Shown in pieces: positions 48,201 to 61,810 of a stretch of DNA of 64,000 nucleotides. This stretch comes from Gorsachius magnificus (taxonomy: Eukaryota; Chordata; Aves; Pelecaniformes; Ardeidae): contig CM067086.1 of NCBI GenBank assembly GCA_034008185.1, positions 36,743,007 through 36,807,006 of the forward strand, read 5' to 3'. Position numbers and translations under genes: made by a program. Below the pieces are notes generated by a model. That model saw only the letters and a program-made list of their open reading frames with translations. It made no database searches and had not been told where the DNA came from. Numbering within the stretch: position 1 is the stretch's first letter; each line of letters opens with the position of its first letter.

Positions 48201-51200
48201 CTCTTCAGCACTTGATCTCAATTCTAAACGTTAGCGATTAGGATGCAGGAAATTTACCCTGTATCTGATTAATGCAGAGTATTATACTTACCAGATGTCA
48301 TTCAGGCTGCTCATGCAGAAAGCTCAAAAGGCTCAGGAGACCTGTGGGCTAGGAACCCAGTGGTGAGCTTCAAAGGGCCACTGATTAGGGGTGGTAGGAA
48401 TTACCATTTCCTGCTGAAGATAGAAGAGCCTTGTGGAAAATGAGGGGATGCATCTTCAGGAGAAGGTCTGGGATATATCGATTTTCCCTAGAGTCCCATT
48501 CCTGACCTCAGAGACACCCCCTGTATGGATCTCTGCCACTGCAGAAGAAAGAGTTTGTCATAATGTTTAATTTCAAACTGTTTGCATGATAAGGCATTCA
48601 CTGCACTATTTGAAGTCTGAATGTATACATTTGGATGGATAATTTTTGTCCTTTTTCCACTAGTAGGAAGCCTGTTTCAGTAAAGTTTTGACTTCAGAAA
48701 TTTCCTTTGAAAGTTGGTCAGGATCACAGGAAGGTATCCAGAGCAGAGGCAATGCCACCAGTTTGGACTGACTGGACGTTAGAAGGAACTGGCCATTGGA
48801 TGGCACAGGGGTAAATACCGTATAATTCATATCACACGTGTGGTGGGACATGTGGTGTCTGAGTCATAACAACAGAGCAAATGGCTTGGCAGACTCCACC
48901 ATTAAAAAATGGCATTGTCCTCTCCTGGGAAGCAGCTAACACCAAAGGCCAACCCTACAAAACACAGGAGAAGCATGTGGTCAGTCTTCTAAAGAACCTG
49001 GATACAAGACTGGAAAAAAAGGAAGATGTTCAGACCTTTTTCCTCTGACTTCTCATGTTGGCTGCTCTTAGATCTCATCATACAGGAAGCAGAAATGTAA
49101 AGTGGCTTCTAGTCTCAGTATATAACTCAGTATGTATAAGGGTGATTGTACAAATTGCTACTTTATATTCTTTGCCCTCAACTAAAAGTAAAAGGAGAAA
49201 AACCTTTTCAGGTGACCATGTGGAACAACAATTTAAGTTCTTGTCACAGCAGCAATCTGTGAATGTTGTCGATGATGCAGGTTACAGAGGAGTTACTTGT
49301 AAATAACTGCTTGTGCACATACAGTATTGTAAGTATACCTGAGTTTATAAGCCTGGGCTCCAAATTAGAAATGTCAAATGCAATATAAGAAAAAAGTTAG
49401 TAGTTCCATGACATCAGTAAGTATTGTATACACGTATTATAATGATCACAAATCATTACTGAGTATGCTAATATACCAGTAATAAAGTCTTGTTATTTGC
49501 TGCACAATCAGAGTAAACACGATAAAACTATTGGAAACCAATGTCAGCTAATACAGAGGGTAAAGAAATACCTTTAAGACATACAGCATTTATGCCATGA
49601 ACCCTAAATCCTATGAAATGTGAGTTTTTTCCCCCCAGAATCACTGAAGCCGTGTATGCTTAAACTATAGTCAGAGCTCACTGAGCCTTGTCAGCACGGG
49701 TCCTCAGAGGAATTAATTCCTTGTAGAAGTCAATCTGTTCTGACTGTATGATCCTCTCATTTTCTGAAAAACTTTGGAATTGCTGAAAAGACTCAGTACT
49801 GGATGAAGAAAACCAAAGGCCTGTCAAGAAATGACATCAAGCAACATACCAAAATAGGGAGTTTGCTAGTATTGGCACTTCGGGCATCATGAGCCAGAGC
49901 ACTGGAGTGCTGGGTCCTCTGGTGGGGAATGGCCTTTTGTTCCCTGTGTTGGCAGATGTAGGCTGGTTTTTGCCACTTCATTTAATTTATGGAAAATTGT
50001 ACGTTCTCTGCCATTGTCAGAAATTGCATTGTGTGGCCTGTGTGTGGTATAAATTGAAAAAGATAAAAGGGAAAATGTATTTTGTGTGTACATGAGATAT
50101 ATGAGTGATTTTAAATCCACTTACTCATTCATAGTGAATTTGAATATTTTCCTGCTTTTTCCTTTTATTTTTTCCCTTCTATTTTGAAGAACTATTTCCC
50201 CTGTAGGCTGGCTGAAGGAAGAAGAGAGGACTCGAGTCGATTGTCATTTTCATTAACATGGGCTACAAAGTAGACAACAGAGCTGGAAGAGAGTAAAATA
50301 ACATATGACAGGCATGTATTGTTAGTATGAGGCAATAAGAAAAAGCAACTAGTATTTCTACTGTTTTACTACATCCAGATAGTTTAAAAAATGGAGGTAC
50401 TGATAACATTTATAGCTTAAAGCAGCTGAGCAGTAAAGGAGAAAGGTGATAGAAATGGCAGATAAAAAGTTACTTGCAGTCTAACAGAGCCACAACTTCA
50501 CAGGCAGCTGTAACACTGTAGCGGCTAGATTTACAGGCTCAAAACTGTAACTGGATATAACAAATGCTATGACATAGGTGGTTGCCTACGCAATTATAGA
50601 TGTTACTCTTGTGAACATTGTGATTGACATTTTAGAAGCTGGTTCAAATCATGCAAGTTCTTTGCATTCTCCAGAGAGAATTTGCACTCTCATTTTTATT
50701 TATTTTAAAAATTAAAAAAAAAATCCTTAAGGAATATAAATTATCAGGGGAGTGTTTTTTCCTCTTCTGTAGCCTCTTGAGAACTTTCTAGAAAAAAAAA
50801 TTAATGTACAGAAGTCTGCAAATTTTTTTACTTTTATGGTTTTCTATCAAATCTGAAAATAATTCTCTGTGAGAAGCTAAGAATATATCATTATATGTAA
50901 TTTTCCATCTTCTAATGAGCAATGTGTGACATTGTCAGAATAGATGGAGTTACTGTCTTTAGATAATGTTCAGACTAAGAAGCACAGTATTGCAGTTATG
51001 AAACAAATGTAATTTGGATGCTAACCCATGTTTTCCCTGGAGTTTGAGTAGGATAAACGCTGGGGTAAAAACAAACAAAAGCAATACTCGTGGAATTCAT
51101 TCCTGCCAGAACTGTTAGCATGCTAAATAAACCATGGACCACACCCAATAATCCTTTTCAAATGAAATACAGAACAATTCCTCGGTGAATATAGCACCAT

Positions 51201-53602
51201 CTAGAAACTGGTGGAAAAGGCTGAACAGAAAATGGTGCCTGATTTTCAGCATTCATCCTGAAATCTTGGGGTTCATTTACATAGAGAAATACTTACACCT
51301 TAAATATTGGTGTATACATATGCAGCCCACTAGGTGCCCTATCTTTCCCTGCAAACACTGGTAACATGCATGGTTGTACATTTATGCTCCCTGTGCTGAA
51401 TTTGTAAGGAATAAAAGTGTGTTATTGTACCATCAACCAACCTTCAGTCAAAAAAAACCCTCAACCGACCAAACAAAAGACCTACATAAAGAAGGTCTTT
51501 GAAATAAAACCATGTTAAGTGACATATTGTCTTTTGAAGCCTGTAAAGCCAAAATGTTGCTGAAAGTCATGAAGTATTTCTGTTGGTACAATAGGAATCC
51601 ACCAGAGTAAAACTGATCTACAAGGAATCACAGTCAGAGTTTGCCTTCCATATTTTGTGATCATCCACTTCCTGAAAAGTGAATGTAGAAATGTCACCAA
51701 AATATAGAGAGGCACTTTATTCAGCTAAGAAAAACAAGAGTGTGCACATCAGTTATTCAGTGTTTACAGCTGGAGAAAATCATATGAGTGGTTAGGAAGT
51801 TCCTCAGCAATTGAATGACTTGTGACCAGTAAGCTTGACCTTAGCAAGAAAAATTTCAAGCAGACAATATAATTCAGAATTGTAAGTGCCAAGCAATCTT
51901 TTCTGTATGGAGCTGATCAGCTTCTCTTGGAGGTCAAATAACTTGCAATTTAAAAAGAAATCAGTTTCTTTTTATAGTGTCACTTACATTTTCAGCTGTT
52001 AATTCTGGCATGTGAAGATTTAAATGTTACTTATTTTTTCCAACATAGTTGCTTCTGCCATGACTGAAGTAAGATTTTCCAATTCGTGTGTAATCTATAA
52101 GTCTAGTAATATTACTTTTGTCAAATCTGAGCAGAATTGCTTGATGGTTTTATCCGCAAAAGCAGACGGTATGTCAGAATGCATTAACGATCAACATCTT
52201 TATGAGAAGATTAGAAAAATCAATTGTTTCTTTTTGAAAAATGTAAACCTTTGCACAAGTAGTTATCCTAATTTGCATTAATGGCTTTACTGGCAAAGAT
52301 CTTTTCCTTTGGAAGTCTTGTGAAATGTGTTTACTATTGAAATATGTTTAGTATTGAAACATGAAATGTATTTAGTATTTTTCGTGTCTTTGAAACTAAC
52401 CCAACTTCTTGTAGATAAGTGACCTTAGTAGAACCATAGCAATAGTGACGTGAAAAATACAAACCTATTTTAAGGTGTGCATGCTTTCATTTGTTATCTG
52501 AAGAACGATGCATACAAGGAGAAAAACTGTCCAAATGTTATGTCTGAGCTGAACCGAGGAAGAAATAAAAAACTGTCACAGCATCTTTGTGCTATGCTAG
52601 GTGTTCTGTTGCCCTCGAAGCTGCCACAGTGAACTGTCCTGAAGCATTCTCTTCCTTGGTTTTTATTTAGTGTTGCTCCCATGTTCAGTTGCTAAGAATG
52701 GCTTTTTAAAAACTGGCCTTTTAATAGTACTGAATATTTAACAAATACTAAAAATAGAAAAAAAAAATCTCAAGAATAGGGGAAGTAGTATTAGTGAAAA
52801 AATAATAGGTTTTTTTTTTGTCAAGATCAGTTCACTGACAAAGAATCTGTACTTAGAGTTTGGCAATATTGTCTAATTAAACTCCAAAGGAGGTATTTTC
52901 AAAAATGCAGGTCACAGTTAGGTGCCTAACTCCCTCTATGCCGTAAAAAGAATACCCCCATAGCCCTTTTCTGAAGCAGCAATTCTTTCCCTCTCACATG
53001 TCCAAAGTCATATGCCTATTCTTTTTACATCAAGATGAAAAAAACACTGCGGGCACAGAGCTTATGCTGTGATGGCCTTCTCCAGCTCTCACTGACTTCC
53101 CTAGAAGTTGGATGAAGATCCCTGAGCACAGCTAAGGCAGAAATGTAAGATAACTAAGAATTTGCCCTAAAATTTATCTTTTCTCTTACACTGGCCAATA
53201 TTATCAATTAATCATTACTTCTATAACTTCAAGTTCCTCAGTTATTTAAGACTGACCAAAAGTATCACTTAGAAAAAATTAACTGTGTTTCAGTACAAAT
53301 GGTTGCATTTGATGTTTGAATTAATCCTTTCTCAAATATGTAAATTTTATAGCTTACAATTTTACTTCAGAGGTTTCTCCTTGCTTTGACTGACGTTTGT
53401 CACGTAGATAGAGAAAGATTATTTATCTCGACAGCAGGTTGATGACAAAACGTCTATACTATGATTAAGCTCATTTCTCGATTAGAAGGATCAGACTAGC
53501 ACTTTCTACAGCTGGTGTCTCTGTGACAGTTGTAGTTATATTAGTCTGCATTTCAGTGGTTTGCATTTTTTCCAGAAGAATGCCTGAAGATTTCTGATTT
53601 AT
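48201..53602. other. AT-rich unique sequence, no gene seen
   Basis: No exon, RNA gene or clear repeat is supported, apart from a weak relic at 52889-52935. Frames such as 49055-49306 and 52024-52281 lack domains. Confidence 0.5.
52889..52935. repeat. Possible ancient amniote repeat relic
   Basis: GGAGGTATTTTCAAAAATGC then CAGTTAGGTGCCTAACTCC resembles a widespread amniote repeat reading TTTTCAAAAGTGCCTAAG ... GTTAGGTGCCTAACTCC. GTTAGGTGCCTAAC is itself nearly palindromic. It is only about 47 bp, so the call is weak. Confidence 0.35.
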
Positions 53603-53653
53603 AGAACAGCCATCGGGACTACATAAAAAAAAAAAAAAAAAAAAAAGAACAGC
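53603..53653 (+). repeat. Poly(A)22 tract flanked by an 8 bp direct repeat
   Basis: AGAACAGC at 53603-53610 is followed by CATCGGGACTACAT and 22 consecutive A (53625-53646), then AGAACAGC again (53646-53653). This arrangement looks like a target duplication around a tiny poly(A)-tailed insert. Slippage of a local sequence is the alternative. Confidence 0.55.
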
Positions 53654-56600
53654 AGCAACATGACCTGCAATATTTTTTTATTAGAATATCCTGGCATAGA
53701 TATTTATTTGATTTTGAGGGAAATTTCATGTTGATCACGGTCTTGAAATTGACATCGTGTTTACAGGGGCAGACTTATGTTTGCCCTTTTATTTCTTCAT
53801 TCTGTAAACTTTGGACATCTAAGCCTTGACTTTCTTTTAGAAGTCAAGCTATGATTTTTTGCAGTTTTCAATGTGCATGTGTTTTGGTGTGTGAAGGAGA
53901 TTTCTTGAAAAAAACCCAAAACCAGCAGTTTGAGTTGGCTACCTAGCTAAATAGGGCTGCAAAAGCATTTGTAGAAAGGTGGATTTTAAAACAAAAAGCT
54001 TGGGGAAAACAGAATTTAAAGTTGTTTATACTCTGAAGAAGGAAAAGCTAGAATTAAGACAGAATGCATGATCTCTATTTTCTAGAGAGGTTAAGGTCAA
54101 AGAGGAATTATTAGGATAATTGAACCGGGCCATTCTTCAACAGGAATTACTAACCATGTTAGTGTTTTATAGGCCTTACTAAGCAGCTCATATACCACTA
54201 CAGATTGAATTTAAGTATTATTCAGAGCCAGTACATGTGGCCAGCTAGAATACAAGTGGAATGGCAGGTAGAAATGCCACTTGGGGTGGGACTCAGAGTG
54301 TCTCGTTAGCAGCCTGGATCTGATTTGTAAGATTAAGCTATGTTCCATCCTAGAGGCAGAGTTTGGAAAGGAACCCAGAAGCATTCTGCGACGCTGCCTG
54401 TGTTACCGCTGTGCCTGCTGATGCTCAAGCAAGCCGAGCTCACAGCTGAGTTCGATGCTGCGTTGTCTTCGCACCAACCAGTTCAAATGAAAAGTATTTT
54501 GTGAAGCCAGAGGAGTTGGATCGGGAAGAAAGGGTGGCTCTATTCTTGTACCTCTGTTAGGGTTAGCATCTTTCCCTCCTCTTATGTTGTTCATGGACAG
54601 ATAGATCAAACCACCCAGTTTTTTTTTTTAAACCTTTTTTGTGGTAATAGTAATTTTGTACATTCTAACATAAGGTACTTGAGGTAGTGCTTTGTTTAAT
54701 CAGGGAGTAGCGTGCCCCCATATCTTGTTAGGCAATCTTTTGCTTTTAGCCCCCCAAAATGCAATGAATCAGGCCAAAATTGAAGGCAAAAATATCCAGA
54801 AACTTGCACATGCAAAGACAATTGTTTTTAATTCTTATATTAGGAGAAATTTTAAACATTTCACCCAGACAATAAATCCTAGAGTAGCTTATTTTTCCAG
54901 GGAATGTGGCCTTATATGTCACCTGTGTGGCCCAGAAAGGAAAAGGAAAAGAAACTTTATACTGCCACTGTTTCCATACTTTCCTGATGAAAAATGGCTT
55001 TGAGTAAAATAAGGTTTTTAAAGGCCTCTGATGTGACTTAAAGTGGAAGGTATTCAGCTGTATAAAATATGAATAGGTGAACAATCCAACAAGCAATGCC
55101 TCAAAGCATCAGAGCCCTCACAAATCACAATTTCAAAAATACATCGAAGCATCCATTTAGCAATCGGAGGCATGTTCAACGACTCTTCTTGAGTAACCAC
55201 AGCAAATAGAAGTTATTTAATTTTATAACTACAATATGGCAAATAAATAACACTTCTTTGCTTTCTTGTGTTGCAACAGGTTCAAAAGTTCAGCTTCAGT
55301 CAATACATAGACTTACCATAGTGTACAGATTATTATACTACTGACAGATGCTGTTAAATATGAAATACTTTTAATGCACTTATTAAGTACTACTTAAAGA
55401 GTTTGTAAAGGAGAATCAAAGCGAATCCATATGGTATTATTTCATTCATATAAATAGTTTATATATATATAGTTATATGTACTTTTAAATATACTTTTTC
55501 AAAGTTCCTCATTGTTCCAATAAAATGTTAATATGCAGAGGTGGACTGGACATTGGTCATTTGTAGTTGCAATTAGAAAAAAAAAGTGTTCTTCACTTTA
55601 ATAACATGGGGCTGACTGCTGAAAACAATGGCTAGATTAATTTGGACTATTTTACATACTTCAAACAATCCTCAAATATGTGATTTCTTAACTGCTATTG
55701 TTGTTTAAAAGTGAAAGACCTGCGGATTAAAAACCTGTCCTGTGTTTTATTCTGTGTGCCTCTACCCCCATGAGAACAGCTATATAAATGTTAAAGTGAG
55801 TGAGTAGAAAACTTTGATTTGGTCGTATATTACACTTGCACAGGTGTTAATGAGTACAAAAGACACAAGCAATGAAGAGCCAGCCCCAGATACTATATAT
55901 CCAAAAAAATTATCCAATATATCCATCTCCATCATTCTTCATGTCTTCTCTTTTTCTCAGTGGTTCACCAGACAGTAATGTTCTCAGATCAAATATTCTC
56001 TATAAATTGGGAGAACATTTAGCTGATTTATGAGGCTTTTAGCTATTACATACTTACCTACTCAATAAAAGTACTTACATCATATGACACACAAGCTACC
56101 TCCACAATCCAAGAATCACTCTTAAAGTGACACATACATCAAATTGTAATGTGATTTCCTGTACCTAATATATCACTTAAGGGCAAATAACAGGCATTCC
56201 ATTGCAGATATTTTTTGTTTCTTCATTAATTGTTCTTTGTTTTCTCAGACAGCACTTTTTTAGTCTTGCGGCTTTCTCTTACACATAAATACATTCTTTA
56301 GCATTAAAAAAAAAGAGCTAGAAGGTGGAAAGGCAGACAGAGACAGGTTGTGGGAGTAAGAGGAACACATAGACTGTAATTTTTGTAATTTTTTTTTGTT
56401 TTCAGGCTTGTAATTAAGCAGAAGTTGATGCTTATGTGCAATAAGAAAAAAAAAAGATAATTTGAAATGGATTTTGATGAAAATATGTGTCTTGCTTGCA
56501 AAATAGACTGATCGGTTTATACCAGAACTATTAGTCTTAGATCATCATCATAATACAACCAGGTATATTTGATTTATAATAACAATGTTGTTTCTGGCCA

Positions 56601-58877
56601 ACAGGGTCTATTAAGTAGCACATTTCACTGCATTAGAATAAGATGTATTATTCAGGCTATTATTTTAGAACCCAACTCCCAGTATCATTATAAACTTCTG
56701 GAATAAAGAGAAAATAGAGGGAAAGTAAGAAATTAAGAGTGAGGTAGATAAGATTGTGTTTATTTTGCATGGAAGCATAGGTCAGATTCTGAGACTGCAA
56801 GTCCCGACCAACTTCTGAAAGAAAGAATTGAGAATCTAAATAGATATTTTGACCATCCAGTTCCTCAAAAACCATGTCCTAGTCTGTAGACAAGACTCCA
56901 GAAGATGTACTTCCTACCTCAATTCCACTTGTAACAGAAGTATTTGAATGAGCTATCATTCAATAGCTAGAACTTGTCTGTTTCAAATATAATTTGTCAT
57001 CAAATCTTTTTTCCTTTACAACCACAGGACTGCCTTGTTCCAGGATCTCTCAGCCTCACTAGTGCTCAGTTTGTATGTCGCAAGGTCTCAAATGATTTCT
57101 CAAGCAGCAAGAATTGCATTCTTTGCAGACCTTTACAGGATTTATCTTTGCCAGATAGCTGAAAATTGCCCTACCTATACAGAAATAATGAAACTCAACA
57201 TCTAACTGTTGTCAGTAAAACAGAGAGAATATACCGCAGTATAAATAATCCTCAGATTCCCACACTCACGTACTTTCCATAAAGTTTCCTAGCTGCTCAT
57301 CTCTCTCCTGCTGGTTGCTTGCTTACTCACATCTGAAATCAGCAGTCTGCTAGCCAACAGCAACAACAAATGAGGCAAACCCATAGTGGCTTCACAGGGG
57401 CAAGTATCAATCAACTATTGCAATACAGTAAATAATTGTAAGAGAGCAATGCAAGTGAATTGATGCTACCAAATTTGGACAGAAAGTGGCTGAGCAGCAG
57501 ACTTGATAGGTCAGAATTTCAAGGCCTTCATTCAATCAGGTCACATAGGCACCGTGAGCATGCTGTAGAAAAACTAAGGGTATTTTGTGAATGAATGATG
57601 GCCAAAAGGGAAGGATTTCTATTATTAAGGCTTCCATTTTAGCCTCTGCTGAAACTGAACAAATAAAGCTTTTGGGTAGTAGTTAAATAATAGTCTAAAC
57701 TTGCTGTTGCAGCTGTGGATTATTAATTACAATATGTGCTATATAACCTTTACTAAACGTAAGGACTGGAATAGAAAATTTATTCTCAGGGGAAAGTCCT
57801 AAAGGATTGAGTATGAATCTCACTTACATCTATAGAGATGTATAAAGGCTTTATAAAAATAAATGTAAAACCCCCTTCAGTTCTACAGGAAAATCTGACT
57901 TTTATCAGATGTTTTATAACCTTTAAAAATGTAGGCTTCTGCATAAAACTGTTGGCTTTTCTTTCAGAGTGGCATGGATTCAGTTGGATTTATTTCTGTG
58001 TAGCACAACAGTGGTTTGGTTAACTTTGGTCCACAACAGCTGAGATGTGACAAAATTTAATTTCCTTATTATTGCAGTAAGATATTTCAACAAACTATGG
58101 TTAACAAATTTGAAAGGATTGAGAATAAATATATCTGAAATATTTTATTTTCTAGATATTGTATTTCTAATGCTGGTTAAAGAAGGCTATACTCAGCCAT
58201 ATGATGCAAATGCAGAAACCAAGGCACAGACATCTGCAAAATATGTGAAAGTGAGGGCTTGTAATGTCATTAAACTGTGTTGCTCTCGATAACCCTGACC
58301 TATGACAATCTGCCCAGACATGGATTTAAATTCTGCATTGGACATCTGAGTTTGTTGTTGTTTGCTCTTTTTGAGGGTGAGTGCTTTCACTCACTACTAC
58401 CTAATAATCGTTCTAACCAAATTTGGGCAGAATGAGCAGACAAAATTTTGTTGATGCTATGTAAAAGAGCCCTGCCCAAACCTTCTTCCCATTGAGCATG
58501 GCCATATAGGTAGAGAGAAGCCTCTTTTTTTTTTCTATCTATCTCATTCTTCAGATTCTTTGTAGCCTAGTCCCATCCTATCATCTCCAATTATTGTCAA
58601 TATGTTAACACCTGCTTCTAGATAACCTCCTCTTCAGAGCTTCATTTCCTATCTAGTTAAATTTGAAGTAGGCACCTTCTTTCTTTCTTTTTTGCTACCT
58701 CCATTCTTGAGAACAATGTCTGTGAACTTCTTTTACTGTCTACTCTCAACATGTCCTTTAAACTCTGTTTTACTATGGTGTCTAAATATTTTTAGAAAAG
58801 TTGTTGTTGGGATGATTAACCATTAAATTACCAGTATCGCTATTTGTTTATACTCTACTTGCTGTCTCTTGTTTATA
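53654..58877. other. AT-rich unique sequence, no gene seen
   Basis: No exon or RNA gene is supported. TA-rich runs near 55457-55485 are simple sequence. Opposing frames at 54692-55096 are chance. Confidence 0.55.
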
Positions 58878-58948
58878 CCTGGAGTGTAAGCTTCATGGGG
58901 TAGGAATCTTTTTGTTTGCTGTGCTCCCTTACATCATCCAGTATAACG
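58878..58948 (+). mobile_element. Ancient L2/MIR-type tail relic
   Basis: CCTGGAGTGTAAGCTTCATG then GGGTAGGAATCTTTTTGTTT, TGCTGTGCTCCC and CATCCAGTATAAC follow the amniote L2/MIR 3' tail (TGTAAGCTC.TTGGGGCAGGGA, TTTTGT, AGCGCCTAGCACA). It is about 70 bp and diverged, in the opposite orientation to the relic at 21880-21980. Confidence 0.5.
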
Positions 58949-61271
58949 TGACACTGCATTTTCACTACAGTTCCTTCATCATGGCAACAACAGTCATATC
59001 AACACGTATTGAGAACCAACCTGAGTTTGTTAGATAAAGTATGGTCTGTAGGCAAGTATGGCTGATGATCATCTTACATACCGTGGCTGCAAAAGGTCAA
59101 AATAGTTGCACTGAGGAATAAGAAGGACAGACTAGCTTCTGTCGGGACAAGTCGTCTCTGCACTGAGGGCATGCATGATGTTCTCACTGAAACAGTGCAG
59201 CAAGCCAAGCAACTAGTAATTTTGCAGTAAGCGGCTGATGTTCTTGAAACTGAGGAAGTGCTTTTGAGCTCTGTAATCTGCCAAACAGATTTCACAAACT
59301 GTGATGGAAATGGTATGCACCAATTATTCTATTTTCTATTTAAGGAAAAATATTCTAGCATAATTAATGAATATCACACACTAAGTTTAAATTGAAAGAA
59401 ATGAAGTGCATTCTCTTGCAACATGCTTCACTGCATACGATCTATTTTTAGGAATTCAAGTCTGTATTAGTGATTATTTTATGCATCAGGTGTGTCATCA
59501 CTGAAGTTCATAAAAGCTGCATTAGTCTCAGTTGCGTGAAATATTAAGACAACTTTAGAGGTGACTTTCAAGGTCATATATCTTGACAAAATATTGTAGA
59601 AGTGACAAAAATATTTGGCAGTCTGTTCTGTAGAGTAAGACTTTATTAAGAACCCAATGGTTAATCATGAAGTTAACACATACAATGATTGCCTGCTCTG
59701 CCCTCACCTTGTTTCCTATTAATTCAACATCACACCATGACAGTAGAGCAGATTGTCATCACTTCATGGCATTATACATAAAACGTGTTGTTATAAACAT
59801 TGCATCAAATCAAGATGTAGGATATAAAGCTAGAGTAACATGTTTGGTGAAACGTGATACCTTATCTCTCTCTGAATTTTGTTCCTCAATTTAAACATCA
59901 GTGAAAAGATTTTTGCAAAATCTGTTTATCATTATTCAGTGCTGGAAAGGAGGCAGACCAGAGAAAAACATAATTTAAAATCAGGAAGCTACAGTGAGTG
60001 TCTTGGAAAGACTCTGAATACATGAAGCCAGTAGAAAAGAAACAGCACCTTGTGAAGTAGAAGAATTAAGTGCACTTGCAGTAAGTTGACAATTTTTTGT
60101 TTCCTGGGAAGTTTTACAAGTTCAGGAGTAGGGCCTAAATTGCAGAATGTAAAGAAAAGAACTCAAAGTATCTTTAGATCCAAATTCTGAGGAAAAAAAA
60201 TTAGGTTTGAATTTTTGAATGAAATGTTCTGTTGAAATCTCTCATCTGTACTGAGATATATTTAGGTTTAAACTGACTAGCATAAATGGAAAATTATTTT
60301 AAAACATGATATCAAAATATTCCATTCCAACAAATCGTCATCTTTATCAAAAATACCTTTCAACTCTTTCTTTTTTAAAAAATAATATTAAGTGATTTTT
60401 CTCTCCTTTCATTTTTCCAGAACTGAAATTGCAATAGAAAAATTTGTAGTCAAAAAATGCCTGCCAGGAGAAGTTTAAAAAAAAAAAAGGAAATAAGAAT
60501 AAGGAAACTACTATACAAAGCTACTATAGAATATCTTGTTGCATGTGCCCACTATAACTTCAATGCCCAAAAAATGGAATTAGAACTTAAAGACGGTCAC
60601 ACCTGCAGCACTGCAGTAAATCTTTCTGTGCTTTATTCAGGTTTCTTCTAGAAAGTCCCAGACTTTCTCCATTTCCCATGAGAATTTCATAGCCTATGGA
60701 AAACTAAGCAAGTTTTTTCTGATATTCAGCAAAAATTTACCCTTATTAAAATTTGTCATCTTTTTCTCATATAGACTTTCAACCCCACAAATATTTTTTA
60801 CCAACCCAAATAATCTTTAGAAATGAAAAGATAATTATCATGTTATCACTTCATCCTCACTCAAGGTAATATATTTTTTCATCCAGCTTTTCTTAAATTG
60901 AGGTCACAGCTCTCAATATTACTTCTATTTCTTTAGCTTGCACTGCACTCACTTTTATTTGTCTATATTTTGGGGCACTGAAGTGATTAGAACAGAATCT
61001 AATGCACAAGGGACTGTCTTATCAAAGCTGTACAGAGATATACACTCGCCTCTTTTCCTGATGATCTGATGTCTCTGCAAAATCTTTTTCCCTTGATCAA
61101 AAAAGGATCAATGTCCGGTGTTGCATTACATGAGCTATTTTTCCTGTTATCATAAAGAGAAAGGGCTGACTCGTCATCCTCCCTAATTGCCAGATGTTCA
61201 TTGACTTCAGTGACTGTACTTGGGTGGATGGTTTGGAAAGTGGTGTTACTGTAGGTTAGCATGAGCTACGC
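58949..61271. other. AT-rich unique sequence, no gene seen
   Basis: No exon, RNA gene or repeat is recognised in this stretch. Confidence 0.55.
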
Positions 61272-61810
61272 TGTCCTGGTTTCGGCTGGGATAGAGTTGA
61301 TTTTTTTCCTAGTAGCTGGCATAGTGCTGTGGTTTGGATCTAGTAGGAGAAGAATGTTGATAACTCACTGATGTTTTAGTTGTTGCTAAGTAGTGCCTAG
61401 ACTAATCAAGGACTTCTTCAGCTTCTCCTGCTTGGCCAGGTGCATAACAAGTTGGGAGGGAGCACAGCCAGGACAGCTGACCCAAACTGACCAAAGAGCT
61501 ATTCCATACCATATAACATTGTGCTCTGGGGGAGTTAGTCGGTCGGGTGGAGAGTGATTGCTGCTCGGGACGGGCTGTCAGTGGGTGGCAAGCAATTGCA
61601 TTGTGCATCACTTGTTTTGTATATTCTGTATATTCCCTTACCATTATCATTATTATTATTGTTATTCTTTTCTCTTATTAAACTGCATCTATCTCAACCC
61701 ACGGGTCTTACTTTTTTTTCCCAATTCTCTCCCCCATCCCACTAAGGGAGGGGGGGAGTGAGCGAGCGGCTGCGTGGTGCTTAGTTGCCAGCCAGGATTA
61801 AACCACAACA
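61272..61810 (+). mobile_element. Solo LTR of an avian ERVL-type element (LTR C) with perfect target duplication
   Basis: A 539 bp element starts TGTCCTGGTTTCGGCTGGGA and ends AGGATTAAACCACAACA. The host pentamer TACGC lies on both sides (61267-61271 and 61811-61815), an exact 5 bp target duplication as ERVL integrases make. ATTAAA at 61677-61682 is the likely polyadenylation signal, just after a short ATT-rich stretch. The TATA box expected near 61525 (before CTGGGGGAGTTAGTCGG) is missing, so the LTR promoter is probably damaged. It is the same family as LTR B at 24438-25014. No internal viral genes are present. Confidence 0.92.

Noticed and set aside
50636..50665. GGTTCAAATC as a tRNA T-loop
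   Set aside because: No matching acceptor stem, D-arm or anticodon arm lies at the required spacing.
54351..54390. Possible reverse MIR head (GGCAGAGTTTGGAAAGGAAC then CCAGAAGC)
   Set aside because: The resemblance to the GAACCCAGG text of MIR/L2 is only about 40 bp, and nothing diagnostic flanks it.
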